DNA of 60,000 nucleotides, from positions 7,483,726 to 7,543,725 of the forward strand of contig NC_087074.1 of assembly GCF_026151205.1 (NCBI RefSeq), given 5' to 3'. Shown piece after piece: positions 31,052 through 42,726 of this stretch. The first letter of the stretch is position 1; each line of letters opens with the position of its first letter. A program made the translations under genes and the position numbers. The notes under the pieces are model-generated. The model was not told the DNA's origin. It was given only the letters and a program-made list of their open reading frames with translations, and ran no database searches. The stretch is from Bolinopsis microptera (Eukaryota > Ctenophora > Tentaculata > Lobata > Bolinopsidae).

Positions 31052-31722
31052 CAATGAAACTAATAAATCAATGAAACTAATAAATCAATGTTTTAGCTCA
31101 TTTTACAAAGTCAAATATTTAAAACAATTAAAATTGTATAGTGCTCAATTTGTAAATGACTAGCTGATCTTTGCTATTGGAAGTTTGTCAAGGACTGGCA
31201 GCTAGCGGGGGCAAGGAATGCACGGGCTTAGGGGCTTTTGTGCACACCAGAACACTAGCTCGGTAGATTATTGGAAACTAGAAGGACTGAAAACTAAAAT
31301 TGTTTTTGATGGAGGCTGAGGCATGTTTTTGAGAGGGACGGTATAATAGCTTGTGGTAACAACTGGCCTTTACTTTAATAGGATGAAGTTTTAGTTTTAG
31401 GACAGGAAGAAGGCATTAAGAAGATTTGCTCTTTGTTTACAAGGCAGAATATAAGCAATGTTGGTTATAATATGTATCAATATCTAGATCTTCGTTTATC
31501 AATTTTCACTAAATGGGTTTAAAATTTTAATAGGGAGGGAAATTCATCAACTTTATTAAGTACCTATCAAAAATAAATCTTATATCAATGTAATATATTA
31601 AAAATCATAATCCTAAGTCTAATAATAAATCTGTTAAAAACACTTTCTCACTACACTGCGCTCACACACGTTAGTAAGACAAAGGAAAATGCACACCCAG
31701 CTAATTTTCAATTTCAAGATAA

Positions 31723-32305
31723 TCATTTTGGATGTGTGGACCCTAGGGTAGACTTAATGTCAAAATTTAGATTAGAGCATTCGAAATCTTTGTTTGTCCA
31801 ATCAAGATCAGCATGGTTATGCTGGTTGACGAGCAGTGATTGCTTCATCCTAGACTTCAGGCAGGCCACACTTAGACAGTAGTCACGTATACCAAGCTTA
31901 GGCACAATTACGTTCCAAATACGAGTCGTTCTGCTATTGAAGTTGTCAGGGGGGTCTGCTTGGCTTAGTATAAGGGTGGGTTTCCTACTTGAGCAGGTGA
32001 AATTTTCATGGAGGGAAATCGGAGCACGGAATTTCATGATTTTATAGAGCTCAAGGAAACAATGGTAAGTGTACAGGTTTTGGACGGCAAGTATTCCGTG
32101 TTCCTTGAACAAAGGTTTCGTGTGCTCTTTCAAGAAAAATTTTTTGTTCAGATTTTGGTTGCCAAACGGTCGAGCACGAGCACAGGTCTTAAATTTATCT
32201 AGGTATGCCTCCCTGTCGCCAAACAGTACCCTGAGACAATATTTTTGTGCTTTGAATACAGAACTTATACGAGTTTTGGCTGCCCCACCCCAAACCGTGA
32301 TACAA
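31723..32305 (-). pseudogene. LINE ORF2, 3' part
   Basis: Resumes at ITVWGGAAKTRISS on the far side of the nested insertion and runs to the stop near 31723. The thumb and C-terminal region shows VFKAQKYCLRVLFG and TTRIWNVIVPKLG, typical of CR1-like elements. The 3' untranslated region continues to 31052. Confidence 0.85.
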
Positions 32306-34726
32306 AAACCAATAAGTCGTGACACAGCTTGCCAGAGGCCCCTTAATTATAAGAACTACTTTAACAAAAGAGTTACCAACAGTATGTTCTTAAACCCCTG
32401 TGATTCTGAGGAAATCGAAAAAATTGTTAAAACCTTCCAGGGTGACAAGGCTAGTGACATATCAATAGCTGTTCTTAAGAAATGTTGCACTACAATCTCT
32501 AAACACCTAGCTGGTTTCCTAAACTCATTCATGAAGCTGGGTCTATTTCCAAATATTCTAAAAATAGGTAAGGTCACCCCCGTATTTAAGAAAGGAGACC
32601 CACAGCTGTTTGATAACTACAGGCCTATATCCATTCTACCTATCTTTGGTAAGATATTTGAAAAAGTAATTTACTGCCGACTATATAGCTTCTTTACTTC
32701 ACATATGGTCATATACGATAAACAGTTTGGATTCAGATCCAACCACTCAACGGCACATGCCATCAATTACTCCATTGACCACATTCTTAAAAACCTAGAA
32801 AGTAAGAATCATGTAATTGGCATATTCATTGACTTAAGCAAAGCGTTTGACACAATCGACCACAGAAAATTACTTGTCAAACTTGAACACTATGGCATAA
32901 GAGGGCCCTGTCTTGACCTAATTGAAAGCTATTTGTGTAACCGACAGCAGTATGTTGATTTCCAAAATACACACTCTGATCACTGCAAAATTGAATATGG
33001 GGTACCACAGGGATCAGTTCTAGGCCCTCTCCTCTTCTTACTCTACATTAATGACATTACCAACTCTAGCAAACTTGGACACTTCATACTGTTTGCAGAT
33101 GACACGAACATATTTGTTGCTGGAAAAACTGAACAAGAAGCCTATTTGAATGCTAATAAAGTACTTGAATCTGTAAATGACTATATGGAATCTAACTTGC
33201 TGCACATTAACCAAAGCAAATCGGTCTACATGTTATTCAGACCTGGCCGGTACTCGTCCTGTGCACGTGCTCGTGAATATGGCTCTGAGAACTCACTCAC
33301 GTTATCAGGCAACACGCTTACACGAGTAGATAAAGTGAGATTCCTTGGTGTTATCATAGACCATGAACTATCCTGGGAACCCCAACTAGATAACATAAAA
33401 AGTAAACTAACTACAAGTATAGCTATAATTAAACGTATTATGAAGTTTATTCCAGAAACAGAGTACCATAAGCTGTATGACTCCTTATTCAAGTCTCATA
33501 TGAGCTACTGTATCAGTAGCTGGGGTGGTGTCACACCTTATAGACTATCTAAACTGTTCTCCATCCAAAAAAGATGTGTACGCCTTCTATTTGGAAGCAA
33601 ACCAAGCTTTGACCGGGCAGAGTATTATGAAACATGTGCACGTGCAAGACCATACAGTGAACACATCGCAAAAAGGAGCTTTGCTTTGGAAAACACTAAG
33701 CCAATATTCAATACCGAGAAAATCATGTCAATCCACAACCTGTACACCCAACATATATCCACTGAACTGTTTAAAATCTTGAAACTGCATCAACCTATCT
33801 CTCTGACAAGTTTATTCCAAACAAGTTCCAGAGCATGTAGCCAAACTATGCGGGTCCCCCGACACAAACTTGAAATTTCTAAACACAATTTTGTCTTCAA
33901 AGGTACGACTATATGGAACAGTTTGGTTGATAAAATATTCGACAAATGCACTCCTAATGAAAACAATGTCATGGTCCCTGGCTCTAGTAAATTTTCCGAC
34001 CTTTCCTCCCCCATCTCAATTATCAAGAGCCGTATCAAAAAGCTCTTACTTGAAACCCAGCAATTGACAGCACCTGGGCGTGAAATTGAGTGGCTCCCCC
34101 TAAATAGCTGGGGCATTGAACCAGCTTAGTCAATCAGCATCCCATCCCTTGCATACAACTAATTACAAAAGCGCTAATTATACCTGTTTCAAAAGCATCC
34201 TGTCTGGAAGTTCCCTGACTGCCGTGTGAATCTTTGGATCTATTTTTGGATCTATTTTTATATTGATATGATTTTTATATACCTATATATTCCTCGCATA
34301 ATTTCCATGTCCGCCTGAACAAACCTGGCACCATCAAATCTTACTCTAGAAACCCCAGAACTCATCAAGCCTAGTCTGAATTCAAAACTAGTTGACCAGC
34401 TACGTACAGTTTCCTGGACAGCTGGAACCTTTTGGGCCATGCACAAGCCAATAGCATGTATGGTCCTGCAGTGGGGTCTCCTTGTCCTTGGATCTGTGTT
34501 TTGATCCGTCTTTTCTTAAAATTTTCCATTTGTGTCACTTAGAATCACCTTTTAAAATGTTAATCGACACCACTGGTCCTAGTTAAATTTAGCCATGGCA
34601 CGACTACTCGAACGTAACAGTTAAATAGGTGTGACATACTATTATATTCTTATAATTATATCATATGAATTGATTGCACTGCTAATAAATAAAATACTTT
34701 GTTTTACTAAAATACTTTGTTTTACT
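32306..34726 (+). mobile_element. Nested 5'-truncated CR1-like LINE
   Basis: Inserted antisense into the larger LINE with a perfect 4-base duplication acaa (32302-32305 and 34727-34730). The 3' end is an exact dimer of atactttgttttactaaa, with aataaa just upstream. It lacks ORF1, the endonuclease and the first part of the reverse transcriptase. Confidence 0.9.
32340..34129 (+). CDS. Reverse transcriptase fragment of the nested LINE
   Basis: Open for about 596 codons. RT motifs in order are GKVTPVFKKGDPQLFDNYRP, FIDLSKAFDTIDHRKL, GVPQGSVLGPLLFLLYINDI, LFADDTNIF and FLGVIIDHELSW. The C-terminal region has LFSIQKRCVRLLFGSK. There is no frameshift, so truncation is the only visible defect. The longer open frame starting at 32069 is accidental: codons before about 32340 are antisense to the host LINE. 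Confidence 0.9.
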
Positions 34727-34730
34727 ACAA

Positions 34731-35655
34731 TAGGAGAGGTGTGATTCAAATAGAGTGTAATACAACTGGCGGTGTAAGAAATCTGGGAGGGAGCAGCGTA
34801 GGCGGCAGAGAGTTGATGTTGCATGGCTGAGAGAACGCCTAAGTGATTTTATATGTTCTTCCCAGGTTAGCTTTTCATCGATGACGACTCCCAGAAACTT
34901 AGCAGATGCAACTTGTTTTATTGGAAAGTTATCAATGGTTAGAGTATATTCAGAATTATTGTCAGTCTGGGAGGACGATGCTGGTTTAAAGTGAATGAAA
35001 CAGCATTTAGACAAGTTGACATGGAGTTTGTTTGCTCGCATGTAAGAATATAAACTAGCTAAAAGAGAATTACCACGCATATATGCCTCCTTTTTAGATT
35101 TCCCAGTCACAAATATATTGGTGTCATCAGCGAAGGTGACAAATGATCCCAAACTGGAGCTGTTGGCGATATCATTAATATATAGGAGAAATAAGAGAGG
35201 TCCAAGAATCGAACCCTGAGGGACTCCAAACTGTATTTTCAAGGCGTCAGATTTCTCACCAACAACTTCAGTATATTGTGATCTATTTGTTAAGTAACTT
35301 TTTATAAGATCATTTGCCACCCCACGTATCCCATAGCCCTGTAATTTGACAAGTAATGTACCATGATCTATTGTATCAAAAGCTTTGCTAAGGTCTATGA
35401 ATATGCCTAAGACATGATGCTTAAGTTTTAGAGATTCAGTTATAAGGTTTACTGAGTGATTAACTGCATGTGAAGTAGAGTGTGACTGCCTGAAGCCAAA
35501 TTGTGTTTTAGATATTATACCCTGTGAGCTAGCAAACGAATATATTCTTGAGTAAATGATCTTTTCAAAGATTTTACCAAATATAGAGAGAGTAGAGATT
35601 GGGCGGTAGTTTTCTATCTCTTCAGGGTTTCCCTTCTTAAATACAGGAGTTAAAT
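34731..35655 (-). pseudogene. LINE ORF2, central reverse transcriptase
   Basis: Continues ORF2 after the frameshift. It contains NYRPISTLSIFGK, FIDLSKAFDTIDH (motif A), GVPQGSILGPLLF (motif B) and TFADDTNIF (catalytic FADD). It runs to LFESHLSYC, where the + strand LINE interrupts it at the 4-base duplication acaa. The apparent extra residues after SYC in the continuous ORF come from the inserted LINE's tail. Confidence 0.88.
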
Positions 35656-37545
35656 TCTACCAGTCTTTAAAACGTCGGGGAACGTGCCATTAGACATTAA
35701 GATGTTGATGTATCGACTAAGGATCGGTGTAATTACGTGAGATGATCTTTTGATTACACTAACAGGAATATCACTTGCTTTTCCATTTTCAAATCCTTTT
35801 ATTATTTCCGTTATCTCATAAGGTGTACAGTCTTCTAACATAATCGATTTTTCATTAGTCTTTCCAAGGAAATCATAGAATGTTTTTATAGGGAGAATTG
35901 GTAAGCCAGAGGCCTCACTGCTACTAAGTGTTTCATTGAGCTTAGGGGCAATAGAAACAAAGTAAGAGTTGAATCCATTGGCTATGACTCTACGATTCAT
36001 GATTCGTTCGTTGTTTATGATAAAGGGAGGCTTAGTTTGCTTCTTTTTCTTGCCCCTGAGCTCATTGATTATCTGCCACGTTTTTTTGCTGTTTTCTATA
36101 TTTTTATGGATTTCATTGCAGTAGTACGATCGTTTGGCGACCTTGATAATACTTTTAAGCATTCTTCGGTAGTCACTGAAGACTTTATAGAGCAGTACAT
36201 TACCCTCTGGGTTTCTATTTGTTACAGTGCTTGACCAGTCTCTACAGAGTTCATGTTTTCTTTCAACTGAGACAATGATTCCATCGGTAATCCACGGGTT
36301 GAGTTTGGGAGTCCTTTTGGTAACTTTTGGTACATCAAGCTTACAGTGTTTATCAAGTGTTTCATTGAAGCAGTCCAAGAACTCATTGAAGTTTACCGAG
36401 GGAGTTAAGTCATTCACCTTCACCTCGAGTTCATTAACAAAATTAGTGAGTTTGGAACTTGAATAATCATAGTAGCGAACATGTTTAAGTTTTTCAGTAC
36501 TGTTTTCGGTAGGAATTGACGTGAAGGTGAATATAAAGGCATGGTCACCAATCCTATCATTCAATACACCGGAGAGAAGTACATGATCTATCTCTGATGT
36601 GAGGATATTGTCAATACATGAGTTTTTACAGTTAGGACGGAAGTGGGTAGCAAGTGATATAGTAGGATACATATTGTTACGAAGTAACGTGTCCTCAAAT
36701 AACTGGCTGGAGGTTTGTACATTGAGGAGGTTAGAGTTAAAATCGCCAAGAATATGGAACTTTTTACCAGCCAACTGCTTAGATATATCCTCAAGAGTTT
36801 GACAAAAGGTCTCACTACAGCCATTTGGAGGACGATAAGCAACCCCATATGTCAGTTTATCACCCAAGCTAAGAGTAATTTCAACAAATAAGCACTCAAT
36901 ATCTTTTGTACAGTGAGATAGATTTTCGATTACTACAGCATTCAGGCGATCAGAGACATATAAGGATACTCCTGTTCCTTTTTTCTTATCAGGGAATGGT
37001 ACTTGACAAAATGTTGTATAGGAGGGGATTTGGTATAAGCCTTGTTGGCTTGGATCGATGTTGGTCTCAGCCAATCCAATGACATCAAAATTACACGGGA
37101 GGGTCTTATGTTCTATTAAAAAGCTGTCAAAATTACTAGCAAACCCATCTATATTGCAAAACAGAGCGGGCAGATAAGCAGAATTTTTATTTTTCTCAGG
37201 AAAAAGTTTGCTGATTGAGTTTGCTAGTTCTTGTTTTGTGTAACGCTTACAGTCTTCAAGTATTGAAGAGAATTTAGCTATGGTGACATCTTCCTGGTTG
37301 TTTGTATCATAGAATTTATCTGAATCATCATATCTTTGGCTGCTTGGAAATGGGCAATACCTATCTTCTATTGTACTACAGCAATCACTACACATCCATA
37401 GACCGTTTTTGCTTGTAAATTTCGCGGATCTGAAGCACTTAGTATGAACAACTTTGCTGCAATTTCCACATTCTAAGAGTGGCTGGCCAATATTAATGTA
37501 TTTACTACAGGGGTCGCACACATCTTTAATAAGTTTCATAATCAT
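35650..37545 (-). pseudogene. LINE ORF2, 5' part: zinc finger and AP-type endonuclease
   Basis: 631 codons. A second PHD-like finger occupies residues about 9-56 (CDPCSKYI, CGNCSKVVHTKCF, WMCSDCC). An apurinic-type endonuclease follows, with LAETNID, LGDFNSNLLN, SCIDNIL and GDHAFIF at the expected order and spacing. The frame then enters the reverse transcriptase (VIKRSSHVITPILSRY) and stops at KTGRI. Two extra bases near 35656 shift the frame there, and the normal TPVFKKGNPE continuation is readable in the next frame. Confidence 0.88.
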
Positions 37546-37551
37546 GATAAA

Positions 37552-39297
37552 CTAAGTGGGATAAACTCCCACTGGTCGGGTGGCCTTCCTTTGTCTTACT
37601 CTCTCCTGTCTCTCCCTCACATACACCCACTGTTTCAGACATCTCACAAATTTAGCAATACCAAGCTCTCCGAGATGGTTTTCATCACCATTTCTCGTGA
37701 GTTTCATAGCAAGCAACCCTTTACCGTCTAAAAAGTGGCCAACACCAAGGTGCCATACATTCTGGTTAAAGCTAGAGTACAACATTTCATCAACCAAGCT
37801 GTTGAATGCCATAATGTTTTTATTCATCTTAGGGAGTCTAGACGGTAAAACTGCTGTGACAAACAACTTCGCCTTAGGGCACAGTTTCTGGATCTGCTGG
37901 ATTTTCAGGTGGAGAATGTCTACCAGCTGGTGTATATCACCAGGTGACTGCACATTTTCAACTCGTAGATCGTTGGTCCCACAAACTAAGATGACGTTGC
38001 TATAACCAATGCAGAGCTTAGGGTCTATTGCACTGACCTTGTTGGCTTTAACACGTTCACCTGGGAAGGACTGTCCAAGGGTTCCAGTACCGACACCGAA
38101 CTTGATGGGCTTGGTGTTAGAGTCGCCCATGATGATGCAGCTCCGGCTAAACTGTTTGCTCACAGTTCTCAGTGTGATGGAGAACCTTCCTGTCTGCACA
38201 GAAGACTGAGTTTCAGCAGGACCTGTTTCATCAATACCGTGACGATACCAGGCTTGTGACGATCGTGTCATCACATACACTGAGTTAGATTCTGGACTCA
38301 CACTATGAACATACTCAGTTGAGGCTTCGTTTCCGGTCTCATGGATGCACTTAAAGCACACCTTCCTGACGTCGCCTATGCTGATAGTAGCAATTTCTGA
38401 GTTAGCAATAATCTCAGACTCATCGTCAGAGTGAAAAGGGAGCTTGCTACTAGTGGTGGTATCAACTGAGGGAGGGTAGTAGTTTATTAGGATGGAGTTG
38501 GGCTTATGGGTCAGTCTGCACTTTGATGTAACTGCGTCTATGGCTGAGGCAAGGGGTGCTGGGATTGTGGGGGATAGGGGTGGGTCTGAATCACCAGTAT
38601 AAGAGTAGTCTTCCCCAAACTTGAGGACCTGTCTTCCATTCTTCGGGATGAACTTATTACTAGCTTGGCTCTCCAGGAGAAACTCTGTAACTTCTTTGAG
38701 GATCTCAGCACTTAGCACATCGACCAGGTAATCACACACTGGAGGTTCTGTGCATTTAGGGAGGGGGATTTTTGTAGCAGGTGGTGCTTCAGATGGACTT
38801 CTGGACTGCTGAAATTCATGAATCTCTTGACTCAGCTTCTTCAGTCTTGTCTCCAGGGATACAATCTCCACAGTAGGCATACTGTTACCAACAGCATTAG
38901 AAATAGCATCTGATATAGCCTGTATGTTCTGGCTGTAGTCTACAGAGCTCTTTAGGTTGTTGTCCATCTTGGCTGACATGCTGGAGCCTGGTCTGGGGAA
39001 TGATGTATCGAAACACCATGGACATAGCCATTCTGAGAGAATAATATTCAGAGAAGCTTCAAGAGGTGTATCGTACTGAATGTTGTTAGCACCCTTGAGA
39101 TTGCAACAGGAAGCATGCCAGTGCTGAAAACATCTGGTACACTTGAACTTCCATTCCTTACCATCTGATGTTGATCGGCAAGGACAATCACTCTTTGAAG
39201 CCCGTTGTTTTACTGTAGGTTTATCCTGGATTTCAAGTTCTTCAGCAGACTCTTCAGCACGGGAGAATGGAGGAAAGGACTTGTACAGAGGGCTCAT
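37552..39297 (-). CDS. LINE ORF1 protein: PHD finger plus SGNH esterase-like domain
   Basis: An intact ORF of 581 codons. Residues about 38-95 form a PHD-type zinc finger (CPCRSTSDG, CTRCFQHWHASCC, WLCPWC). About 125-170 looks helical. From about 390 there is an SGNH-hydrolase-like domain, with the GDSN block (IIMGDSNTKP), the GxND block (VCGTNDLR) and a final HLGELG. Esterase and PHD domains are known in ORF1 of several CR1-group LINEs. They are thought to act in RNP formation, membrane interaction or chromatin targeting. The stop at 37552-37554 is followed after six bases by the ORF2 start, so ORF2 is probably translated by reinitiation or a similar mechanism. Confidence 0.88.
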   Translation of the reverse strand: MSPLYKSFPPFSRAEESAEELEIQDKPTVKQRASKSDCPCRSTSDGKEWKFKCTRCFQHWHASCCNLKGANNIQYDTPLEASLNIILSEWLCPWCFDTSFPRPGSSMSAKMDNNLKSSVDYSQNIQAISDAISNAVGNSMPTVEIVSLETRLKKLSQEIHEFQQSRSPSEAPPATKIPLPKCTEPPVCDYLVDVLSAEILKEVTEFLLESQASNKFIPKNGRQVLKFGEDYSYTGDSDPPLSPTIPAPLASAIDAVTSKCRLTHKPNSILINYYPPSVDTTTSSKLPFHSDDESEIIANSEIATISIGDVRKVCFKCIHETGNEASTEYVHSVSPESNSVYVMTRSSQAWYRHGIDETGPAETQSSVQTGRFSITLRTVSKQFSRSCIIMGDSNTKPIKFGVGTGTLGQSFPGERVKANKVSAIDPKLCIGYSNVILVCGTNDLRVENVQSPGDIHQLVDILHLKIQQIQKLCPKAKLFVTAVLPSRLPKMNKNIMAFNSLVDEMLYSSFNQNVWHLGVGHFLDGKGLLAMKLTRNGDENHLGELGIAKFVRCLKQWVYVRERQERVRQRKATRPVGVYPT

Positions 39298-39380
39298 TGG
39301 ACTGCTGGGGCTCTCTCTGAGGTTCGATGATTCTAAAGCTGATATCAGGTTTGGGCTGATCTTTTCAATAACCAGATTAC

Positions 39381-39957
39381 CTGGTCTGGGTCCTCGTTTG
39401 AGATGGACTCCACTATCCTCAGAGCTTCTTCTTTGGAGCTGGCTAGACTCCCGGCATCATCCACGTATCTCCGGTAGAATGAGACGTGTAAATCAGTGTA
39501 AATCGATCTTCTCTCGAACATATATACTCGTACTATCGCTCCTATTGGTGATGGTTGGCACCCCATGAAGAGACCAATTTTCTGGAGGTAGAGTCTTGAG
39601 TGATATGTAAAGTATGAGTTGGTGAAGACGAATTCAAGGATCTTGTGGATGTGCGTGAGTGTTAGACCCCAGGTGTCGAGGTCTTCCCAATGTTCTTCGG
39701 TGAGTGTAATGAGGTCTTGAATGCAGCCACTGATGTTGATGTTTGTGTACAGTGCTGTGACGTCAGCTGTGAAGAATGAGAGACCTGAGAGTTGTTGATG
39801 TGACATGTTTTGAAGCTCTTCTAGGTGAGTGTGTATATTGCTCAGGTGAGATGGAACATGATTAAGCAGAGGAGATAGAATAGATTTAACAATCCAAGCA
39901 AGCTTCTCAGAAGGGGAATTTATACAAGACACAATTGGACGTATTTTACAATTAGAA
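39381..39957 (-). pseudogene. Penelope-like element, left arm, 5' half
   Basis: Mirrors the + arm from the truncated start to EALRIVESISNEDPDQ, where the LINE begins. Reverse transcriptase motifs TADVTALYTNI, GCQPSPIGA and RRYVDDA are intact in this piece. The residues after DPDQ in the open frame belong to the LINE 5' end. Confidence 0.88.
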
Positions 39958-40020
39958 ATAATATCTACATCTGAAACTAAGACATATATATTCTAATTGT
40001 AAAATACGTCCAATTGTGTC
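39928..40020. repeat. Inverted junction of the Penelope arms
   Basis: gacacaattggacgtatttt + acaattagaa (39928-39957) pairs perfectly with 39991-40020 around a 33-base spacer. This is the tip of an inverted repeat whose arms extend for about 1.8 kb once the LINE insertion is discounted. Confidence 0.92.
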
Positions 40021-41500
40021 TTGTATAAATTCCCCTTCTGAGAAGCTTGCTTGGATTGTTAAATCTATTCTATCTCCTCTGCTTAATCATGTTCCATCTC
40101 ACCTGAGCAATATACACACTCACCTAGAAGAGCTTCAAAACATGTCACATCAACAACTCTCAGGTCTCTCATTCTTCACAGCTGACGTCACAGCACTGTA
40201 CACAAACATCAACATCAGTGGCTGCATTCAAGACCTCATTACACTCACCGAAGAACATTGGGAAGACCTCGACACCTGGGGTCTAACACTCACGCACATC
40301 CACAAGATCCTTGAATTCGTCTTCACCAACTCATACTTTACATATCACTCAAGACTCTACCTCCAGAAAATTGGTCTCTTCATGGGGTGCCAACCATCAC
40401 CAATAGGAGCGATAGTACGAGTATATATGTTCGAGAGAAGATCGATTTACACTGATTTACACGTCTCATTCTACCGGAGATACGTGGATGATGCCGGGAG
40501 TCTAGCCAGCTCCAAAGAAGAAGCTCTGAGGATAGTGGAGTCCATCTCAAACGAGGACCCAGACCAGTTGCTCAAATGGGAAATTGACTATCCGGAAAGC
40601 CGTCAGGATTTCACCCCATTCCTCGACACCCAGATAAAGATCGACGAACAGGGAACACTACACCACAAATTCTACAGAAAGAAGCAGAAAAAGAATATCA
40701 CACTGCACGCCAACAGCCACCACAATGAGGGAACTAAAGTAGCAACCATCAAGAACTTCTACAAAACGGCTGCTTTTTGCTCATCAACACCAGAGTATAA
40801 AGAAGAGTCCATGAAGATAGTAGACAACTTGTTGGTCAACAACGGTTACCAAGACCCACGACGTATAAACAAAACAGGACGACTTCACCCTCTCTCACCT
40901 ACAACACGTCATAACCCTTCATCATCAAACATACAAGATACCGACCACGCAACATGCACTCTACCATTCATCAACGAGCCATTTTCCAAAGAAGTCACTC
41001 AATTTGCCCTCTCACACAACTTACCGGTCAAATTCATATTCACACCAGGTAAGAAACTCTCAGAGATCTTATGTTCATCACGACCACACGACAAACCACA
41101 CTGCACCATACCAAACTGTATCATATGTCCACTCATCACAACAAATCACGACTGCAAACCAAAATGTGTCATATACAAAGTTACGTGTAAATTATGTCAA
41201 GAGCTATATATAGGGGAAACGAGTAGAACAGCACACGATAGATTTTCAGAGCATCGAAGAGCAGTCAACAGGCCTTTAACCTATCCTGATAATGCGTTGG
41301 CTGCTCATTATTCAGAGTTTCACGATAACATAGAACCAGATATTTCCTTCGATATTTTAGAGATTAACTTATATAGCACCATTAAACGTAAAGTGACAGA
41401 AGCTTACTACATTAATTTATTTAAACCTAGTATCAATAACAAAGAAGAGTGCGAGAAGCTTAAGGGATTTCTTTTACAACATATTCAAAGACAAATTTAA
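39991..41500 (+). CDS. Penelope-like reverse transcriptase with GIY-YIG endonuclease (N-terminally truncated)
   Basis: The open frame runs from the junction to 41500 without an ATG near its start. It joins in the middle of a conserved RT block (KIRPIVSCINSP). Motif A is FFTADVTALYTNI, motif B MGCQPSPIGAIV and motif C RRYVDDAG. FLDTQIKIDEQG and HHKFYRKK follow. About residue 395 of the frame counted from 40016 starts the GIY-YIG nuclease (LYIGETSRTAHDRFSEH). It ends near EAYYINLFKPSINNKEE. This RT plus GIY-YIG order defines endonuclease-positive Penelope-like elements. The 5' RT region is missing, so this copy should be inactive. The 3' untranslated region runs to 41795. Confidence 0.92.
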
Positions 41501-41919
41501 ACAAATAGCACACGACCCTGCTGTTCAGTAGATATTATGTACTTGGACAGAGTGTAAAACGTGTGTACATCACTATTTTCAATGTAATGTACAATACCAT
41601 TTGATGTAACCTGTATTCAGTGTGTGTAATTTTAATTTAGCATTTTAACTAGTATAGAAGCATTTATTATATACTAACATTTACAACAATTTTAGCCTGA
41701 AGATGGCGTTGACGCCGAAAATTTGCCCTTACTCCTAACTTCCTTGTTTCACTTGTCCTTGTCTCTTCCAACCGGATAATATCCAGATATCAGTATTTCA
41801 ATCATGAGACTAATAAACAGCGAACTACTCCGTTATTTGATACATAATAAAGGATTAAAATGCAATGAGTAATCGAGGGAAAACCGTTTCTAGCACCTGG
41901 AATGGTCATATAAGAAAGT

Positions 41920-42630
41920 TGTTGGCCTCTCGGACCAACAAGACTCTTTAATTATAGGTGGTTCTTTGCTAAAGTTCCGTTCATTTGGCTGAATTTGTCG
42001 AATCCATTTCTCTTGAGAACTCAAAGTTTTAGTATACCTCCAAGTCAAATTTATTTTACGGATTGAAACAGTTAATTGAATTAACCCGTAAAACCCCCGC
42101 ACATCTACAGTGACTTTGGTCATTAGTCCAGTGAAACTTTCAAAATATAAAACACCGATAACGGGTCTACTCAAATGATCCAGGGTGTTGGTCATTAGTC
42201 CGGAAAAACTTTCAAAATATACGGACCTTCAAATGATCTAGGGTACATAGTTCCGTGTTGATTAGTTTCAATTGAGCATTAACGAGGCCACGCATCGGCG
42301 ATCTAGAAGCCGTGTTTCGATGCGTCCTAACGGCAACAACACTGCCCGACTATATCTGAATTTTAGTTGCGATAGCAACAAGTTACAATTCGACGTAGCT
42401 CTCAAATAAGCTACAAGTTCAATTCAAATCGGAAATATAAAAAGACTCTCAATATATGAACCTTATCTCCGAAGGTATCTATTTAATGAATTAATGGAAG
42501 TATTATTATATTTGAAGGCTTATTATACGACTCTATCAATTGTGTTCAAGTAACCATAAATTGAGACTGATTAAAAGCTCTAAAATCTAAAATATAAAAT
42601 ATAAATAAACCACAACGGCAGTAGCCAAAA
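41920..42630 (+). repeat. 5' LTR
   Basis: Starts TGTTGGCC and ends GTAGCCAAAA. A TATA box tataaaaag is at 42436-42444 and a polyadenylation signal aataaa at 42604-42609, 22 bases before the end. The sequence equals the 3' LTR after removing the LINE-like insert from the latter. Confidence 0.92.
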
Positions 42631-42631
42631 C

Positions 42632-42649
42632 TGGTGCCCTCCTGGTTCG
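42632..42649 (+). promoter_or_regulatory. Primer-binding site
   Basis: tggtgccctcctggttcg begins one base after the LTR. Its complement ends in GGCACCA, as expected for a tRNA 3' end. The tRNA species was not identified. Confidence 0.65.
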
Positions 42650-42726
42650 AATTGACGATCTCTTCATATCAAGCTTCAATTACTGAAACATCAAACTTCA
42701 ATCATTGAAACATCAAGTTCAATAAA

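Larger units (their letters stand above)
31052..39380 (-). mobile_element. Full-length CR1-like LINE with PHD fingers, inserted in Penelope arm
   Basis: About 5.9 kb once the nested + strand LINE (32306-34730) is removed. It has a short 5' leader (about 80 bases), ORF1, ORF2, and a 3' region ending in a dimeric tail (cattgatttattagttt twice). The Penelope reading frame rejoins across it (DPDQ + LLKWE). The flanks suggest a 4-base duplication with one mismatch (aact/acct), like the 4-base duplications of two other LINEs here. ORF2 has one frameshift plus the nested insertion, so this copy cannot make its own polymerase. Confidence 0.88.
29822..41840. mobile_element. Head-to-head Penelope-like pair with nested LINEs
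   Basis: The left (-) arm starts at 29822 and the right (+) arm ends at 41795. The arms meet at 39957/39991 across a 33-base spacer. Both arms begin at the same point inside the reverse transcriptase, so each lacks the N-terminal region. Apart from the LINE insertion in the left arm, they appear almost identical. A 12-base direct repeat tacataataaag at 29810-29821 and 41841-41852 is a candidate target duplication for the whole pair. In that case 41796-41840 would be extra 3' tail on the right copy. Confidence 0.8.

Noticed and set aside
32069-32339. N-terminal extension of the 686-codon reverse transcriptase ORF
   Set aside because: These codons are antisense to the host LINE's own ORF2; the open frame across the junction is accidental.
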